64,000 nt of DNA, taken from contig NZ_CAAJGM010000230.1 in assembly GCF_900996235.1 (NCBI RefSeq), forward strand, positions 124,001 through 188,000, read 5' to 3'. Positions within the stretch are counted from its first letter, which is position 1. Every line of letters begins with the position of its first letter. The notes under the pieces are model-generated. The model was not told where the DNA came from, searched no databases, and saw only the letters and a program-made list of their open reading frames with translations. This document shows, in pieces, positions 26,685 through 35,118 of this stretch. Source of the DNA: Paraburkholderia sp. BCC1885 (GTDB taxonomy: Bacteria > Pseudomonadota > Gammaproteobacteria > Burkholderiales > Burkholderiaceae). A program made the translations under genes and the position numbers.

Positions 26685-28364
26685 ATGTACCAATACGATC
26701 AGTACGACCAGACCATCGTCGATGAACGGGTCGCGCAATATGCCGATCAGGTTCGCCGCCGCTTGTCGGGCGAATTGAGCGAAGAGGAGTTCCGTCCGCT
26801 GCGTCTGCAGAACGGTCTGTACATGCAGCGTCACGCGTACATGCACCGCATCGCGATTCCCTATGGCAATCTGCGCAGCGATCAGATGCGCGTGCTGGCC
26901 ACCATCGCGCGCGAACACGACCGCGGCTACGGCCATTTTTCGACGCGCACGAATATCCAGTACAACTGGATCAAGCTCGAAGAAACGCCGGAAATCCTCC
27001 GCAAGCTGGCGGCCGTGCAGATGCATGGCATCCAGACCTCGGGCAACTGCATCCGCAACATCACGGCCGACCAGTTCGCCGGTGTGGCGCCTGACGAGGT
27101 CGTGGATCCGCGTCCGTGGGCTGAAATCCTGCGTCAATGGTCGACGTTCCACCCGGAATTTGCGTGGCTGCCGCGCAAGTTCAAGATCGCCGTCTCCGGC
27201 TCGCAGGAAGACCGCGCCGCCGTGCAAATTCACGATCTGGGCGTGTATCTGAAGAAAAATGAGCAGGGCGAACTGGTGGTCGACATTCTGGCCGGCGGCG
27301 GCATGGGCCGCACGCCGATTATCGGCGCGATCATCCGCCGCGATCTGCCGTGGCAGCATCTGCTGACTTACGTCGAAGCTGTCCTGCGGGTGTACAACCG
27401 CTACGGCCGCCGCGACAACCTCTACAAGGCGCGCATCAAGATTCTGGTGAAGGCACTGAGCCCGGAGAAGTTCTCGGCTCAGGTGGAAGAGGAGTGGCAG
27501 CATCTGAAGGATGGCCCGTCCACGCTGACGCAGGCCGAAGTGGACCGCGTCTCGCAGTATTTCGCGCCGCCGCAGTACGAAAAGCTGCCGGACACCGACG
27601 CCTCGTTCGAAAAGCATCTGCTGGAAAACCGCGGCTTCGCCCGCTGGGTGGAGCGCAATGTGCGTCCGCACAAGGTGACCGGTTATGCATCGGTGACGCT
27701 GTCGCTGAAGCCGACCACCATCGCCCCCGGCGACGCCACCGATGCACAGATGGAAGCCGTGGCCGACTGGGCCGATCAGTATTCGCTCGGCGAGATTCGC
27801 GTGTCGCACGAGCAGAACCTGATTCTCGCCAACGTGAAGAAGCGTGACCTGTTCGAGCTGTGGGAAAAGGCCAAGACGCAAGGATTCGCGACGCCGAACA
27901 TCGGCTTGCTGACCGACATCATCGCCTGCCCCGGCGGCGATTTCTGCTCGTTGGCCAACGCGAAGTCGATTCCGATTGCGCTGGCTATTCAGGAGCGCTT
28001 CAACGATCTCGACTACGTATACGACCTTGGCGACGTGTCGCTGAACATTTCGGGCTGTATCAATGCCTGCGGTCACCATCACATCGGCAACATCGGCATT
28101 CTGGGCGTCGATAAGGACGGCTCGGAGTGGTATCAGGTGACGCTCGGCGGCGAGCAGGGCACGGGCGCCACCGGCGCGCATGTTGGCCGCGTGATAGGTC
28201 CGTCGTTCGCGGCCGAAGAGATGCCGGATGTGATGTCGAAGGTGATCGACACATTCGTGGAGCATCGCATTGAAGGCGAGCGCTTCATCGAAACGTACAA
28301 CCGCATCGGCATCACCCCGTTCAAGGAACGCGTGTACGCCTCGCGTCAACCGGCTCACGCGTAA
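26685..28364 (+). CDS. cysI: Assimilatory sulfite reductase hemoprotein CysI
   Basis: Siroheme and 4Fe-4S enzyme reducing sulfite to sulfide with six electrons, 559 residues. The cluster ligands are in CPGGDFC and SGCINAC, giving CX5C and CX3C. Substrate-binding Arg and Lys are expected in HFSTRTNIQYN and TSGNCIRN. No cysJ flavoprotein follows; a DUF934 gene does. The electron donor may therefore be ferredoxin or another protein. It heads the operon cysI-DUF934-cysH-cysD-cysN-cobA. Confidence 0.95.
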   Translation: MYQYDQYDQTIVDERVAQYADQVRRRLSGELSEEEFRPLRLQNGLYMQRHAYMHRIAIPYGNLRSDQMRVLATIAREHDRGYGHFSTRTNIQYNWIKLEETPEILRKLAAVQMHGIQTSGNCIRNITADQFAGVAPDEVVDPRPWAEILRQWSTFHPEFAWLPRKFKIAVSGSQEDRAAVQIHDLGVYLKKNEQGELVVDILAGGGMGRTPIIGAIIRRDLPWQHLLTYVEAVLRVYNRYGRRDNLYKARIKILVKALSPEKFSAQVEEEWQHLKDGPSTLTQAEVDRVSQYFAPPQYEKLPDTDASFEKHLLENRGFARWVERNVRPHKVTGYASVTLSLKPTTIAPGDATDAQMEAVADWADQYSLGEIRVSHEQNLILANVKKRDLFELWEKAKTQGFATPNIGLLTDIIACPGGDFCSLANAKSIPIALAIQERFNDLDYVYDLGDVSLNISGCINACGHHHIGNIGILGVDKDGSEWYQVTLGGEQGTGATGAHVGRVIGPSFAAEEMPDVMSKVIDTFVEHRIEGERFIETYNRIGITPFKERVYASRQPAHA

Positions 28365-28387
28365 CCGCGACAAAGGATACTGAACAG

Positions 28388-28939
28388 ATGGCTTCTATCA
28401 TCAAGAACCGCACGATCGTCAACGATGACTGGACGGTGGTGCGCGCCGCGGAAGACGGCGCCTTGCCCGCCGTGGACGCGTTGCCGGCCGGCAAGATCAT
28501 CGTGCCGCTGGTTTTGTGGCAGACCGAGCGTGACGCGCTGACGGCTTCGCGCAGTGCCGCCGAGATTGCGGTATGGCTCGCGGCGGACAGCGAACCGGCC
28601 GATATCGTGGCCGATTTCGACAAGATTGCGCTGATCGGCGTGGATTTCCCGGTGTTCCGTGACGGCCGCGGCTACAGCATTGGACGCCTGCTGCGCGAGC
28701 GCTATGGCTACAAGGGCGAGCTTCGCGCGATCGGCGACGTGCTGCGCGATCAACTGACGTTCATGTTCCGCTGTGGTTTCGACGCCTACGCGGTGCGCGC
28801 GGATAAAGACCTGCACGACGCGCTGAAAGCGTTCGACGAATTCACCGTGCAGTATCAGGGCGCGGTGGACAACCCGTCGCCGCTGTTCCGCCGTCGTGAA
28901 GCGGCGAGCGCTGCTCTTGCGCAAAAGGTATCGGCATGA
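28388..28939 (+). CDS. DUF934 protein of the sulfate reduction operon
   Basis: A 183-residue cytoplasmic protein of the DUF934 family, placed between cysI and cysH as in many beta- and gammaproteobacteria. Conserved stretches include DFPVFRDGRGYSIGRLLRER and DQLTFMFRCGFDAYAV. There are no Cys pairs or flavin motifs. Its stop overlaps the cysH start by 4 bp. The position suggests it assists sulfite reductase, perhaps in place of CysJ or in holding the complex; the function is not established. Confidence 0.92.
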   Translation: MASIIKNRTIVNDDWTVVRAAEDGALPAVDALPAGKIIVPLVLWQTERDALTASRSAAEIAVWLAADSEPADIVADFDKIALIGVDFPVFRDGRGYSIGRLLRERYGYKGELRAIGDVLRDQLTFMFRCGFDAYAVRADKDLHDALKAFDEFTVQYQGAVDNPSPLFRRREAASAALAQKVSA

Positions 28940-29676
28940 GTGCCGCTGCTTCCGTGACGCCCGAACTCACGGCGAAGATCGAGCGGCTGAACATGCTGCT
29001 CGATTCGATCGCGGCGCGTCACGAGAATGTGAAGCTCGCCAGCAGCCTCGCTGCGGAAGATATGCTGCTCACGCACGCCATTTTGTCGCGCGGCGTGAAG
29101 ATCGGCATTTTCTCGCTGAACACCGGCCGTCTGCATGCCGAAACGCTCGGCATGCTCGATCGCGTGAAAGAGCGCTACGGGTACGAGATCGAACAGTTTC
29201 ACCCGCAGGCTGCGGCGGTAGACGAATACGTCGCCTCGCATGGTCTGAATGCATTTTACGAAAGCGTCGATCTGCGCAAGCGTTGCTGCGAGATCCGCAA
29301 GGTCGAGCCGCTGAACCGCGCGTTGTCGGATGTGAGCGCGTGGGTCACGGGTCAACGCCGCGAGCAATCGGTGACGCGTGCCGAACTGCACGAGGAAGAG
29401 CACGACGCCGCGCGCAATATCGCCAAGTTCAATCCGCTCACGGACTGGACCGAAGCCGATGTGTGGGCGTACCTGACGGCGTTCGACGTGCCGGTCAATC
29501 CGCTGCATGCGCGCGGTTATCCGAGCATCGGCTGCGAACCGTGTACGCGGGCCATCCGCCCCGGCGAGGACAGCCGGGCAGGACGCTGGTGGTGGGAGTC
29601 GCGCGATACGAAGGAATGCGGCCTGCACATCACGACGATCCCGATTGCGGTCGTCAGCGAAAACGCCTCGGCCTGA
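28936..29676 (+). CDS. cysH: Adenylyl-sulfate (APS) reductase CysH
   Basis: Thioredoxin-dependent reductase giving sulfite, 246 residues. Besides the catalytic Cys in KECGLH near the C-terminus, it has the paired Cys motifs KRCCEIRK (near residue 120) and CEPC (near 200) that bind a 4Fe-4S cluster. Those four Cys mark the APS-using type rather than the PAPS-only type. In keeping with this, no cysC kinase gene lies in the operon. It overlaps the DUF934 gene by 4 bp. Confidence 0.94.
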   Translation: MSAAASVTPELTAKIERLNMLLDSIAARHENVKLASSLAAEDMLLTHAILSRGVKIGIFSLNTGRLHAETLGMLDRVKERYGYEIEQFHPQAAAVDEYVASHGLNAFYESVDLRKRCCEIRKVEPLNRALSDVSAWVTGQRREQSVTRAELHEEEHDAARNIAKFNPLTDWTEADVWAYLTAFDVPVNPLHARGYPSIGCEPCTRAIRPGEDSRAGRWWWESRDTKECGLHITTIPIAVVSENASA

Positions 29677-29754
29677 ACGCCGGCATGGCTCTCGATAGAA
29701 TCTTTGCGTGACGCGGGCAGCCGCCTGCGACACGAACTCACGAAGGACCCGAAC

Positions 29755-30717
29755 ATGAGCACCACGCTCGATTCCACTGTCAATGCACCGCTCACCCACC
29801 CGGCGAACCGGATGGATCACCTCGACTGGCTCGAAGCTGAATCGATTCACATTCTGCGCGAACTGGTCGCCGAATGCAGCAAGCCCGCGCTGCTGTTCTC
29901 GGGCGGCAAGGACTCGGTGGTAGTGCTGCATCTGGCCTTGAAGGCGTTCGGTCTCGGCGCGAATCGCAAGACCGTGCTGCCGTTTCCGCTGGTGCACATC
30001 GATACGGGCCACAACTATCAGGAAGTGATCGACTTCCGCGATCGCCGCGCTACGGAGATCGGCGCGGAGCTGGTGGTGGGTCACGTGGAAGATTCGATCA
30101 GGCGCGGCACTGTGCGTCTGCGCCGCGAGACGGATTCGCGCAATGCCGCGCAGGCCGTGACGCTGCTCGAAACCATCGAACAGTACGGCTATACCGCGCT
30201 GATCGGCGGCGCGCGCCGCGACGAAGAAAAGGCCCGCGCCAAAGAGCGGATTTTCTCGTTCCGCGACGAATTCGGCCAATGGGATCCGAAGGCGCAGCGC
30301 CCGGAACTGTGGAGCCTGTACAACGCGCGTCTGCACAACGGCGAACACCTGCGCGTGTTCCCGATCTCGAACTGGACCGAACTGGACGTGTGGCAATACA
30401 TCGCCCGCGAACAGCTCGAACTGCCGTCGATCTACTACGCGCATCAACGCGAGATCGTGCGCCGCAATGGCCTGCTGGTGCCGGTGACGCCGCTCACGCC
30501 GATGCGTGACGGCGAGACGAGCGAAATGGCCCAGGTGCGCTTCCGCACGGTGGGCGATATCAGCTGCACCTGCCCGGTGGAAAGCGATGCCGACGACCTG
30601 GAAAAGATCATCGCCGAAACGGCCGTCACCGAAATCACCGAACGCGGCGCCACGCGGATGGACGATCAGGTCTCCGAGGCCGCGATGGAACAGCGCAAGA
30701 AGCAAGGTTATTTCTAA
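29755..30717 (+). CDS. cysD: Sulfate adenylyltransferase small subunit CysD
   Basis: ATP sulfurylase catalytic subunit, 320 residues, converting sulfate and ATP to APS. The PP-loop is LLFSGGKDSVVVLHLALKAF. The ATG at 29755 (MSTTLDST) was chosen over one at 29704 because the 17 residues between do not fit the family. It lies 78 bp after cysH and 21 bp before cysN, with which it forms the heterodimer. Confidence 0.96.
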   Translation: MSTTLDSTVNAPLTHPANRMDHLDWLEAESIHILRELVAECSKPALLFSGGKDSVVVLHLALKAFGLGANRKTVLPFPLVHIDTGHNYQEVIDFRDRRATEIGAELVVGHVEDSIRRGTVRLRRETDSRNAAQAVTLLETIEQYGYTALIGGARRDEEKARAKERIFSFRDEFGQWDPKAQRPELWSLYNARLHNGEHLRVFPISNWTELDVWQYIAREQLELPSIYYAHQREIVRRNGLLVPVTPLTPMRDGETSEMAQVRFRTVGDISCTCPVESDADDLEKIIAETAVTEITERGATRMDDQVSEAAMEQRKKQGYF

Positions 30718-30738
30718 GCACACGACCGTAGGAACATC

Positions 30739-32052
30739 ATGAGCATTCAACAACCGCAAGACCTCGGCGTGCTGCGCTTCATCACCGCGGGTAGCGTCGA
30801 CGACGGCAAGAGCACGTTGATCGGGCGTCTCCTGTACGACAGCAAGGCTGTGCTGAGCGATCAGCTTTCCGCGCTGTCACGCGCCAAGAACAAGCGCACC
30901 GTGGGCGACGAAATCGACCTCTCGCTGCTGACGGACGGCCTCGAAGCCGAACGCGAGCAGGGCATTACGATCGACGTCGCGTACCGCTACTTCGCCACGG
31001 CCAGGCGTAAGTTCATCATCGCCGACACGCCGGGTCACGAGCAGTACACGCGCAACATGGTGACGGGCGCCTCGACCGCGCACGCTGCGATCATCCTGGT
31101 GGACGCCACCCGCGTCACTTTCGTGGATGGCGTGGCGCAACTGTTGCCGCAAACCAAGCGCCATAGCGCGATCGTCAAGCTGCTCGGTTTGCAGCACGCC
31201 ATCGTGGCGATCAACAAGATGGACCTGGTGGACTACAGCGAAACGCGCTTCAACGAGATTCGCGATGCGTATGTGGAACTCGCGCGTCAGCTGGGCCTGA
31301 ACGACGTGCGCTTCGTGCCGGTGTCGGCGTTGAAGGGCGACAACATCGTGACGGCGAGCGAACGCATGCCGTGGTACGCGGGCGAACCGCTGCTGGACCT
31401 GCTCGAAGCACTGCCGGTGTCGATCCCGACGGGTCAGGCGCTGCGCTTCCCGGTGCAATGGGTGGCGCGCCAGGACGGCAGCCAGGCGGACGATTTCCGC
31501 GGCTACATGGGCCGTATCGAAGCGGGCGAAGTGAAGGTGGGCGACACGATCGTGGTGCTGCCGGCGAACCGCGAAGCGACGGTGGCGGAAATCATCGCAC
31601 CGGTGCCGGGCGGCACGGCGCATGTGGAACGCGCCTTTGCAGGCCAGACGGTGACGCTTCGTCTCGCGCAAGACGTGGACGTTTCGCGCGGCGATACGTT
31701 CGTGCTGCGCGAAGCAGCGCCGGAACCGGCGAAGAAGCTGGAGGCCGACCTCTGCTGGTTCGACGACACGCCGCTGTCGACGCAACGCAAGTATCTATTG
31801 AAGCAGACCACCAACACCGTGTTCGCGCGAATTGGCGCAATCAGACAGGTGCTGGACGTGCACACGCTGTCGCACGCAACGGACCGTCTCGATCTGACGA
31901 TGAACGACATTGGCCGGGTGGCGCTGACGCTGCAAAAGCCGCTGGTGTGTGACGTGTACGATTCGCACCAGGGGACGGGCGCATTCGTGCTGATCGACGA
32001 GGCGACCCACCACACGGTGGCGGCCGGGATGATCCGGGCGTTCTCGGCATAA
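30739..32052 (+). CDS. cysN: Sulfate adenylyltransferase GTPase subunit CysN
   Basis: GTPase subunit of ATP sulfurylase, 437 residues, EF-Tu-like. G1 is GSVDDGKST, G3 is DTPGHEQYTRNM and G4 is NKMD. The protein ends after the third beta-barrel domain, so no APS kinase (CysC) is fused. This fits an APS-reducing pathway. Its GTP hydrolysis drives APS formation by CysD. Confidence 0.96.
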   Translation: MSIQQPQDLGVLRFITAGSVDDGKSTLIGRLLYDSKAVLSDQLSALSRAKNKRTVGDEIDLSLLTDGLEAEREQGITIDVAYRYFATARRKFIIADTPGHEQYTRNMVTGASTAHAAIILVDATRVTFVDGVAQLLPQTKRHSAIVKLLGLQHAIVAINKMDLVDYSETRFNEIRDAYVELARQLGLNDVRFVPVSALKGDNIVTASERMPWYAGEPLLDLLEALPVSIPTGQALRFPVQWVARQDGSQADDFRGYMGRIEAGEVKVGDTIVVLPANREATVAEIIAPVPGGTAHVERAFAGQTVTLRLAQDVDVSRGDTFVLREAAPEPAKKLEADLCWFDDTPLSTQRKYLLKQTTNTVFARIGAIRQVLDVHTLSHATDRLDLTMNDIGRVALTLQKPLVCDVYDSHQGTGAFVLIDEATHHTVAAGMIRAFSA

Positions 32053-32151
32053 GAGCTTAGAGGACACGTGGTTCAGTAACGGCTTCGCGAAGCGGTTTGC
32101 GCGCTTGCGGCGACGGGTTTTGCACGAACCGGATGAATGGGGTAGAGGCAA

Positions 32152-32910
32152 ATGGGTAAGGTGTATCTGATCGGCGCAGGGCCTGGGGCCGCGGATCTCA
32201 TCACGGTCCGGGGCGCGCGGCTGCTTGGCATGGCGGATGTAGTGCTGCACGACGCGCTGGTCGAACCGGCGATGCTCGGCTATGCGCCTTCGCATGCGCG
32301 CAGAATTGCGGTCGGCAAGCGGTGCGGGCAGCTATCGACGGCGCAGCAGTTCATCAACAAGCAGATCGTGGATGCGGCGCAGGAGCACGAAGTGGTGGTG
32401 CGCCTGAAGGGCGGCGATCCGATGCTGTTCGGCCGCGCCGACGAAGAGATGCGGGCACTCGAGGCGGCCGGCATCGAGTATGAAGTCGTGCCGGGGATTA
32501 CGGCCGCGTTGGCGAGTGCGGCTTCGCTGAAGCGGTCACTGACGCTGCGCGGGGTATCGCGTAGCGTTGCGCTGGCGACGCATAGCCGGGCCGCCGATAC
32601 GCAGGCTATCCGCGAGCAGGTGAATGCGGATTCGCTGGTGTTTTATATGGGCCGGGATAGTGGACCTGAGATTGCTCGGCAACTTATCGATGCAGGGCGC
32701 GATGGGGCGACGCCGGTGGCCATCGTCGAAGCCTGTAGCACGGCTCGTGAACGGATGCTCACACTTACTTTGTCTGAGCTTGCCGCTGGGGCGGCGCAGG
32801 AGTGGCTTGATGCGGCGCAGCCTAGTCTTCTTATGATTGGGGATGCCTTTGCGGATCGTAGTGGTGAGGGGCGGGTTTCTTGTTTGGATGGGGGGTTGAG
32901 GGTGGCGTGA
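32152..32910 (+). CDS. cobA: Uroporphyrinogen-III C-methyltransferase CobA
   Basis: Makes precorrin-2 from uroporphyrinogen III by two SAM-dependent methylations, supplying siroheme for CysI and a precursor of cobalamin. It has 252 residues and opens VYLIGAGPGAADLITVRG, with VVRLKGGDPMLFGRADEE further in. It lies 99 bp after cysN. The last 30 codons switch from C-ending to G- and T-ending forms (77% G+T over 32821-32910) as the repeat element is approached, although the frame stays intact. Confidence 0.94.
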   Translation: MGKVYLIGAGPGAADLITVRGARLLGMADVVLHDALVEPAMLGYAPSHARRIAVGKRCGQLSTAQQFINKQIVDAAQEHEVVVRLKGGDPMLFGRADEEMRALEAAGIEYEVVPGITAALASAASLKRSLTLRGVSRSVALATHSRAADTQAIREQVNADSLVFYMGRDSGPEIARQLIDAGRDGATPVAIVEACSTARERMLTLTLSELAAGAAQEWLDAAQPSLLMIGDAFADRSGEGRVSCLDGGLRVA

Positions 32911-32915
32911 GGGGG

Positions 32916-33578
32916 TTTTTTTGTCTTCGCGACGCTTTGGTGGTTGGTCTGGTTTTTTGGCCTTTCCTTGCTGTGTTAGTGGTCTATTAGCGTTGCCCCT
33001 GTGCGGGGCGGCACTTACTTTCTTTGCCGCCGCAAAGAAAGTAAGCAAAGAAAGCGGGCTGCAACCGCCAGCCCGTAGTGAGCCATCCCGGTCTGCAACC
33101 GGGAACGGCCCAAGACGAGATGTTCTCTCGCATCACCAACTCCTAATGACACAGGGCTCATCCGTTCCGGCGTCGCGCTGCGCGCCCCGCCGTTGGGCAT
33201 AACTTCTTCGGTGGGCTGCGCGCGTCGCGTATTGATTAGGCCTCCGAATATTTTCAGGTCCACCTACTCCCTCATCACACGCCCCGTTATAAGCTGACCT
33301 ATCCGCCGCGCACGAAGTGCGCTGGCGGGATGAATGAGCGCCTTGTCACGAACGGGGTAAATGCGATGGATGGTCTCGTCTCGGACCACTCCGGCGTCAA
33401 GCAAGTGGTGGACACCTACAGGCTAGCGGTTGCAGCCCGCTTTCTTTGCTTACTTTCTTTGCGGCGGCAAAGAAAGTAAGTGCCGCCCCGCACAGGGGCA
33501 TGGCCAATAGACCACTAACAAAGCAAGGAAAGGCCAAAACATCCAGACCAACCACCAACCCGCCGCAGGCAAAAAAAC
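32916..33578. repeat. Palindromic repeat element, copy 3
   Basis: Third copy, about 0.66 kb, same orientation as copy 2 and opposite to copy 1. Hairpins of 32 nt lie at 33014-33045 and 33449-33480. Its centre (about 33210-33300) matches that of copy 1 in reverse, including ATTAGGCCTCCGAATATTTTC. It begins 6 bp after the cobA stop and ends 9 bp before the stop of the convergent cbiX gene, filling the gap exactly. The strong hairpins could terminate both transcripts, though no T-run follows the stems. No transposase is present. Confidence 0.86.
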
Positions 33579-33586
33579 CGCTAAAC

Positions 33587-33958
33587 CTACACCTGCCGAA
33601 GGCAATAAACAACCACAGCATCCAGCACCCCGTCATCCTCCCCGACAGCGGTAGCGCATCGAATCGAAACCCCAGGATGCGCATCGCGACAAACATCGAG
33701 TACCGCGGGTAAATCCCGCCGCACATGCCCGCCCTGTCCAAAAAAAACAGGCACGACAGTAACAGCGGAACACCCAAGCGCAACCTGCTCGGCCACAGCA
33801 GTGGGCAAATCCGGCGTCATCAACTCAAGAAAAGCCAGCGAAACGGGGCCAGCGGCGCCATGCGACACACGCAGCTTTTCGGCCAGACGCTGAAAAGGCT
33901 CAGCCCAGCGGGAATCCCGCGCGCCGTGTCCAAAAAGCACAATTCCATGCAACGCCAT
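33587..33958 (-). CDS. cbiX: Small CbiX/SirB-type chelatase domain protein
   Basis: A 123-residue single-domain chelatase of the CbiX class, with the metal-site motif IVLFGHGARDSRW at the start and VTVVPVFFGQGGHVRRDLP. Such small proteins insert cobalt or iron into sirohydrochlorin. The frame runs back to 34231 within lptG, but the chelatase homology begins at the ATG at 33958. It starts 8 bp after the lptG stop, so it is probably read from the lpt promoter. Its 3' half is skewed to G and T on the coding strand. Confidence 0.87.
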   Translation of the reverse strand: MALHGIVLFGHGARDSRWAEPFQRLAEKLRVSHGAAGPVSLAFLELMTPDLPTAVAEQVALGCSAVTVVPVFFGQGGHVRRDLPAVLDVCRDAHPGVSIRCATAVGEDDGVLDAVVVYCLRQV

Positions 33959-33966
33959 GGCAGCCC

Positions 33967-35115
33967 CTAATGTCGGTCCACCCACTTCAACCCAACCAGC
34001 CCAAGCACGAGATACACCAACCCAGGCGTCGCCGCCGTCAAAGGCGCGGGCCAGGTATTCAGCATCCCCACGTGCGAGAACAAGGTATTGAACAGCTGGA
34101 AGCTCATGCCCAGCATGATCCCGCCGAACACCTTCACGCCCACCACACCTGCCCGCGTATGCAGATACGCAAACGGCAACGACAGCACCAGCATCACCAG
34201 CACCGCGAACGGATACAGCAGCTTGCGCCACAGCGCAATTTCATATCGTTGCGTGTCCTGATGATTCTGCTGCAAATGCTGGATGTAGCGGAACAGGTTG
34301 AACATCGACATATTGTCCGGCGACACCAGCAGCACCGAGAGAATCTGTGGCGTCAGTTCCGAGCGCAATGAGTATTCCGGCACCGTGGTCTGGCTCGCGC
34401 GGTACACCGGATTGAGCGCGTCCTGCGGCGTGCCGGCCGGCGGCGGGACGTCGATCAGTTGGGTATCCGTCACGTCCTTCAGCAGCCAGTGGCCCGGCGG
34501 CTGGAACGTGCCGCTCTGGGCAATCCGCACGTTCGACAGACGGAATTTCGAATCGAATTCGTAAATGCGCACGTTCGTGATGGTCGCATCCGGCTGCAGC
34601 TTGCCGACGTTGACGAAACGCGTCACCTGTTCGCCATCCGCGCGCGCCGTCAGCGTGTCCTTTACCCATACGCCCGACTCGAAGTTGGTCGACACCGCCG
34701 ACCCCAATGCCTCGAGCCGCACCCGTTCCGACAGCTGGTCCGTGTACGGTCCCACCACCTCGCCGATGATGTAAGTGAGGATCACGAGCGGGATGCCGAT
34801 CTTCAGCAGCGAGCGCAGCGCCTGATTCGTCGCCAGACCCGATACGCGGAAAATCGTGTATTCCGAGTTCGCCGCCATCTGCGCGAACACGTAGATGGCG
34901 CTGATCAGCGCCGCCACCGGAATGATTTCGTAGAAGCGCGACGGCGTTTGCAGCGCCACGCGCAGCACCGCATATTGAAACTTGTAGTTGCCGTGGCCCA
35001 CCGAGTTCAGTTCGTTGATCAGGTCGAAGAAGAAGAACAGACCCGAGAACGCGAACAGGACGAAGAGAAACGTGAGGTAGACCTGGCTTGCGAAGTACTT
35101 TTCATAGATCCGCAT
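33967..35115 (-). CDS. lptG: LPS export permease LptG
   Basis: Inner-membrane permease of the LptB2FG lipopolysaccharide extractor, 382 residues. It has three N-terminal and three C-terminal membrane segments around a periplasmic beta-jellyroll domain (about residues 130-280). It opens MRIYEKYFASQVYLTFLFVL, as LptG proteins do. It starts 3 bp after lptF. Essential function and pairing with LptF are known for the family. Confidence 0.95.
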   Translation of the reverse strand: MRIYEKYFASQVYLTFLFVLFAFSGLFFFFDLINELNSVGHGNYKFQYAVLRVALQTPSRFYEIIPVAALISAIYVFAQMAANSEYTIFRVSGLATNQALRSLLKIGIPLVILTYIIGEVVGPYTDQLSERVRLEALGSAVSTNFESGVWVKDTLTARADGEQVTRFVNVGKLQPDATITNVRIYEFDSKFRLSNVRIAQSGTFQPPGHWLLKDVTDTQLIDVPPPAGTPQDALNPVYRASQTTVPEYSLRSELTPQILSVLLVSPDNMSMFNLFRYIQHLQQNHQDTQRYEIALWRKLLYPFAVLVMLVLSLPFAYLHTRAGVVGVKVFGGIMLGMSFQLFNTLFSHVGMLNTWPAPLTAATPGLVYLVLGLVGLKWVDRH

Positions 35116-35118
35116 CGG

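Noticed and set aside
26499..30759. Two minus-strand frames of over 600 residues opposite cysI, cysH and cysD
   Set aside because: Antisense shadows of motif-confirmed cys genes; composition is typical of reversed GC-rich codons.
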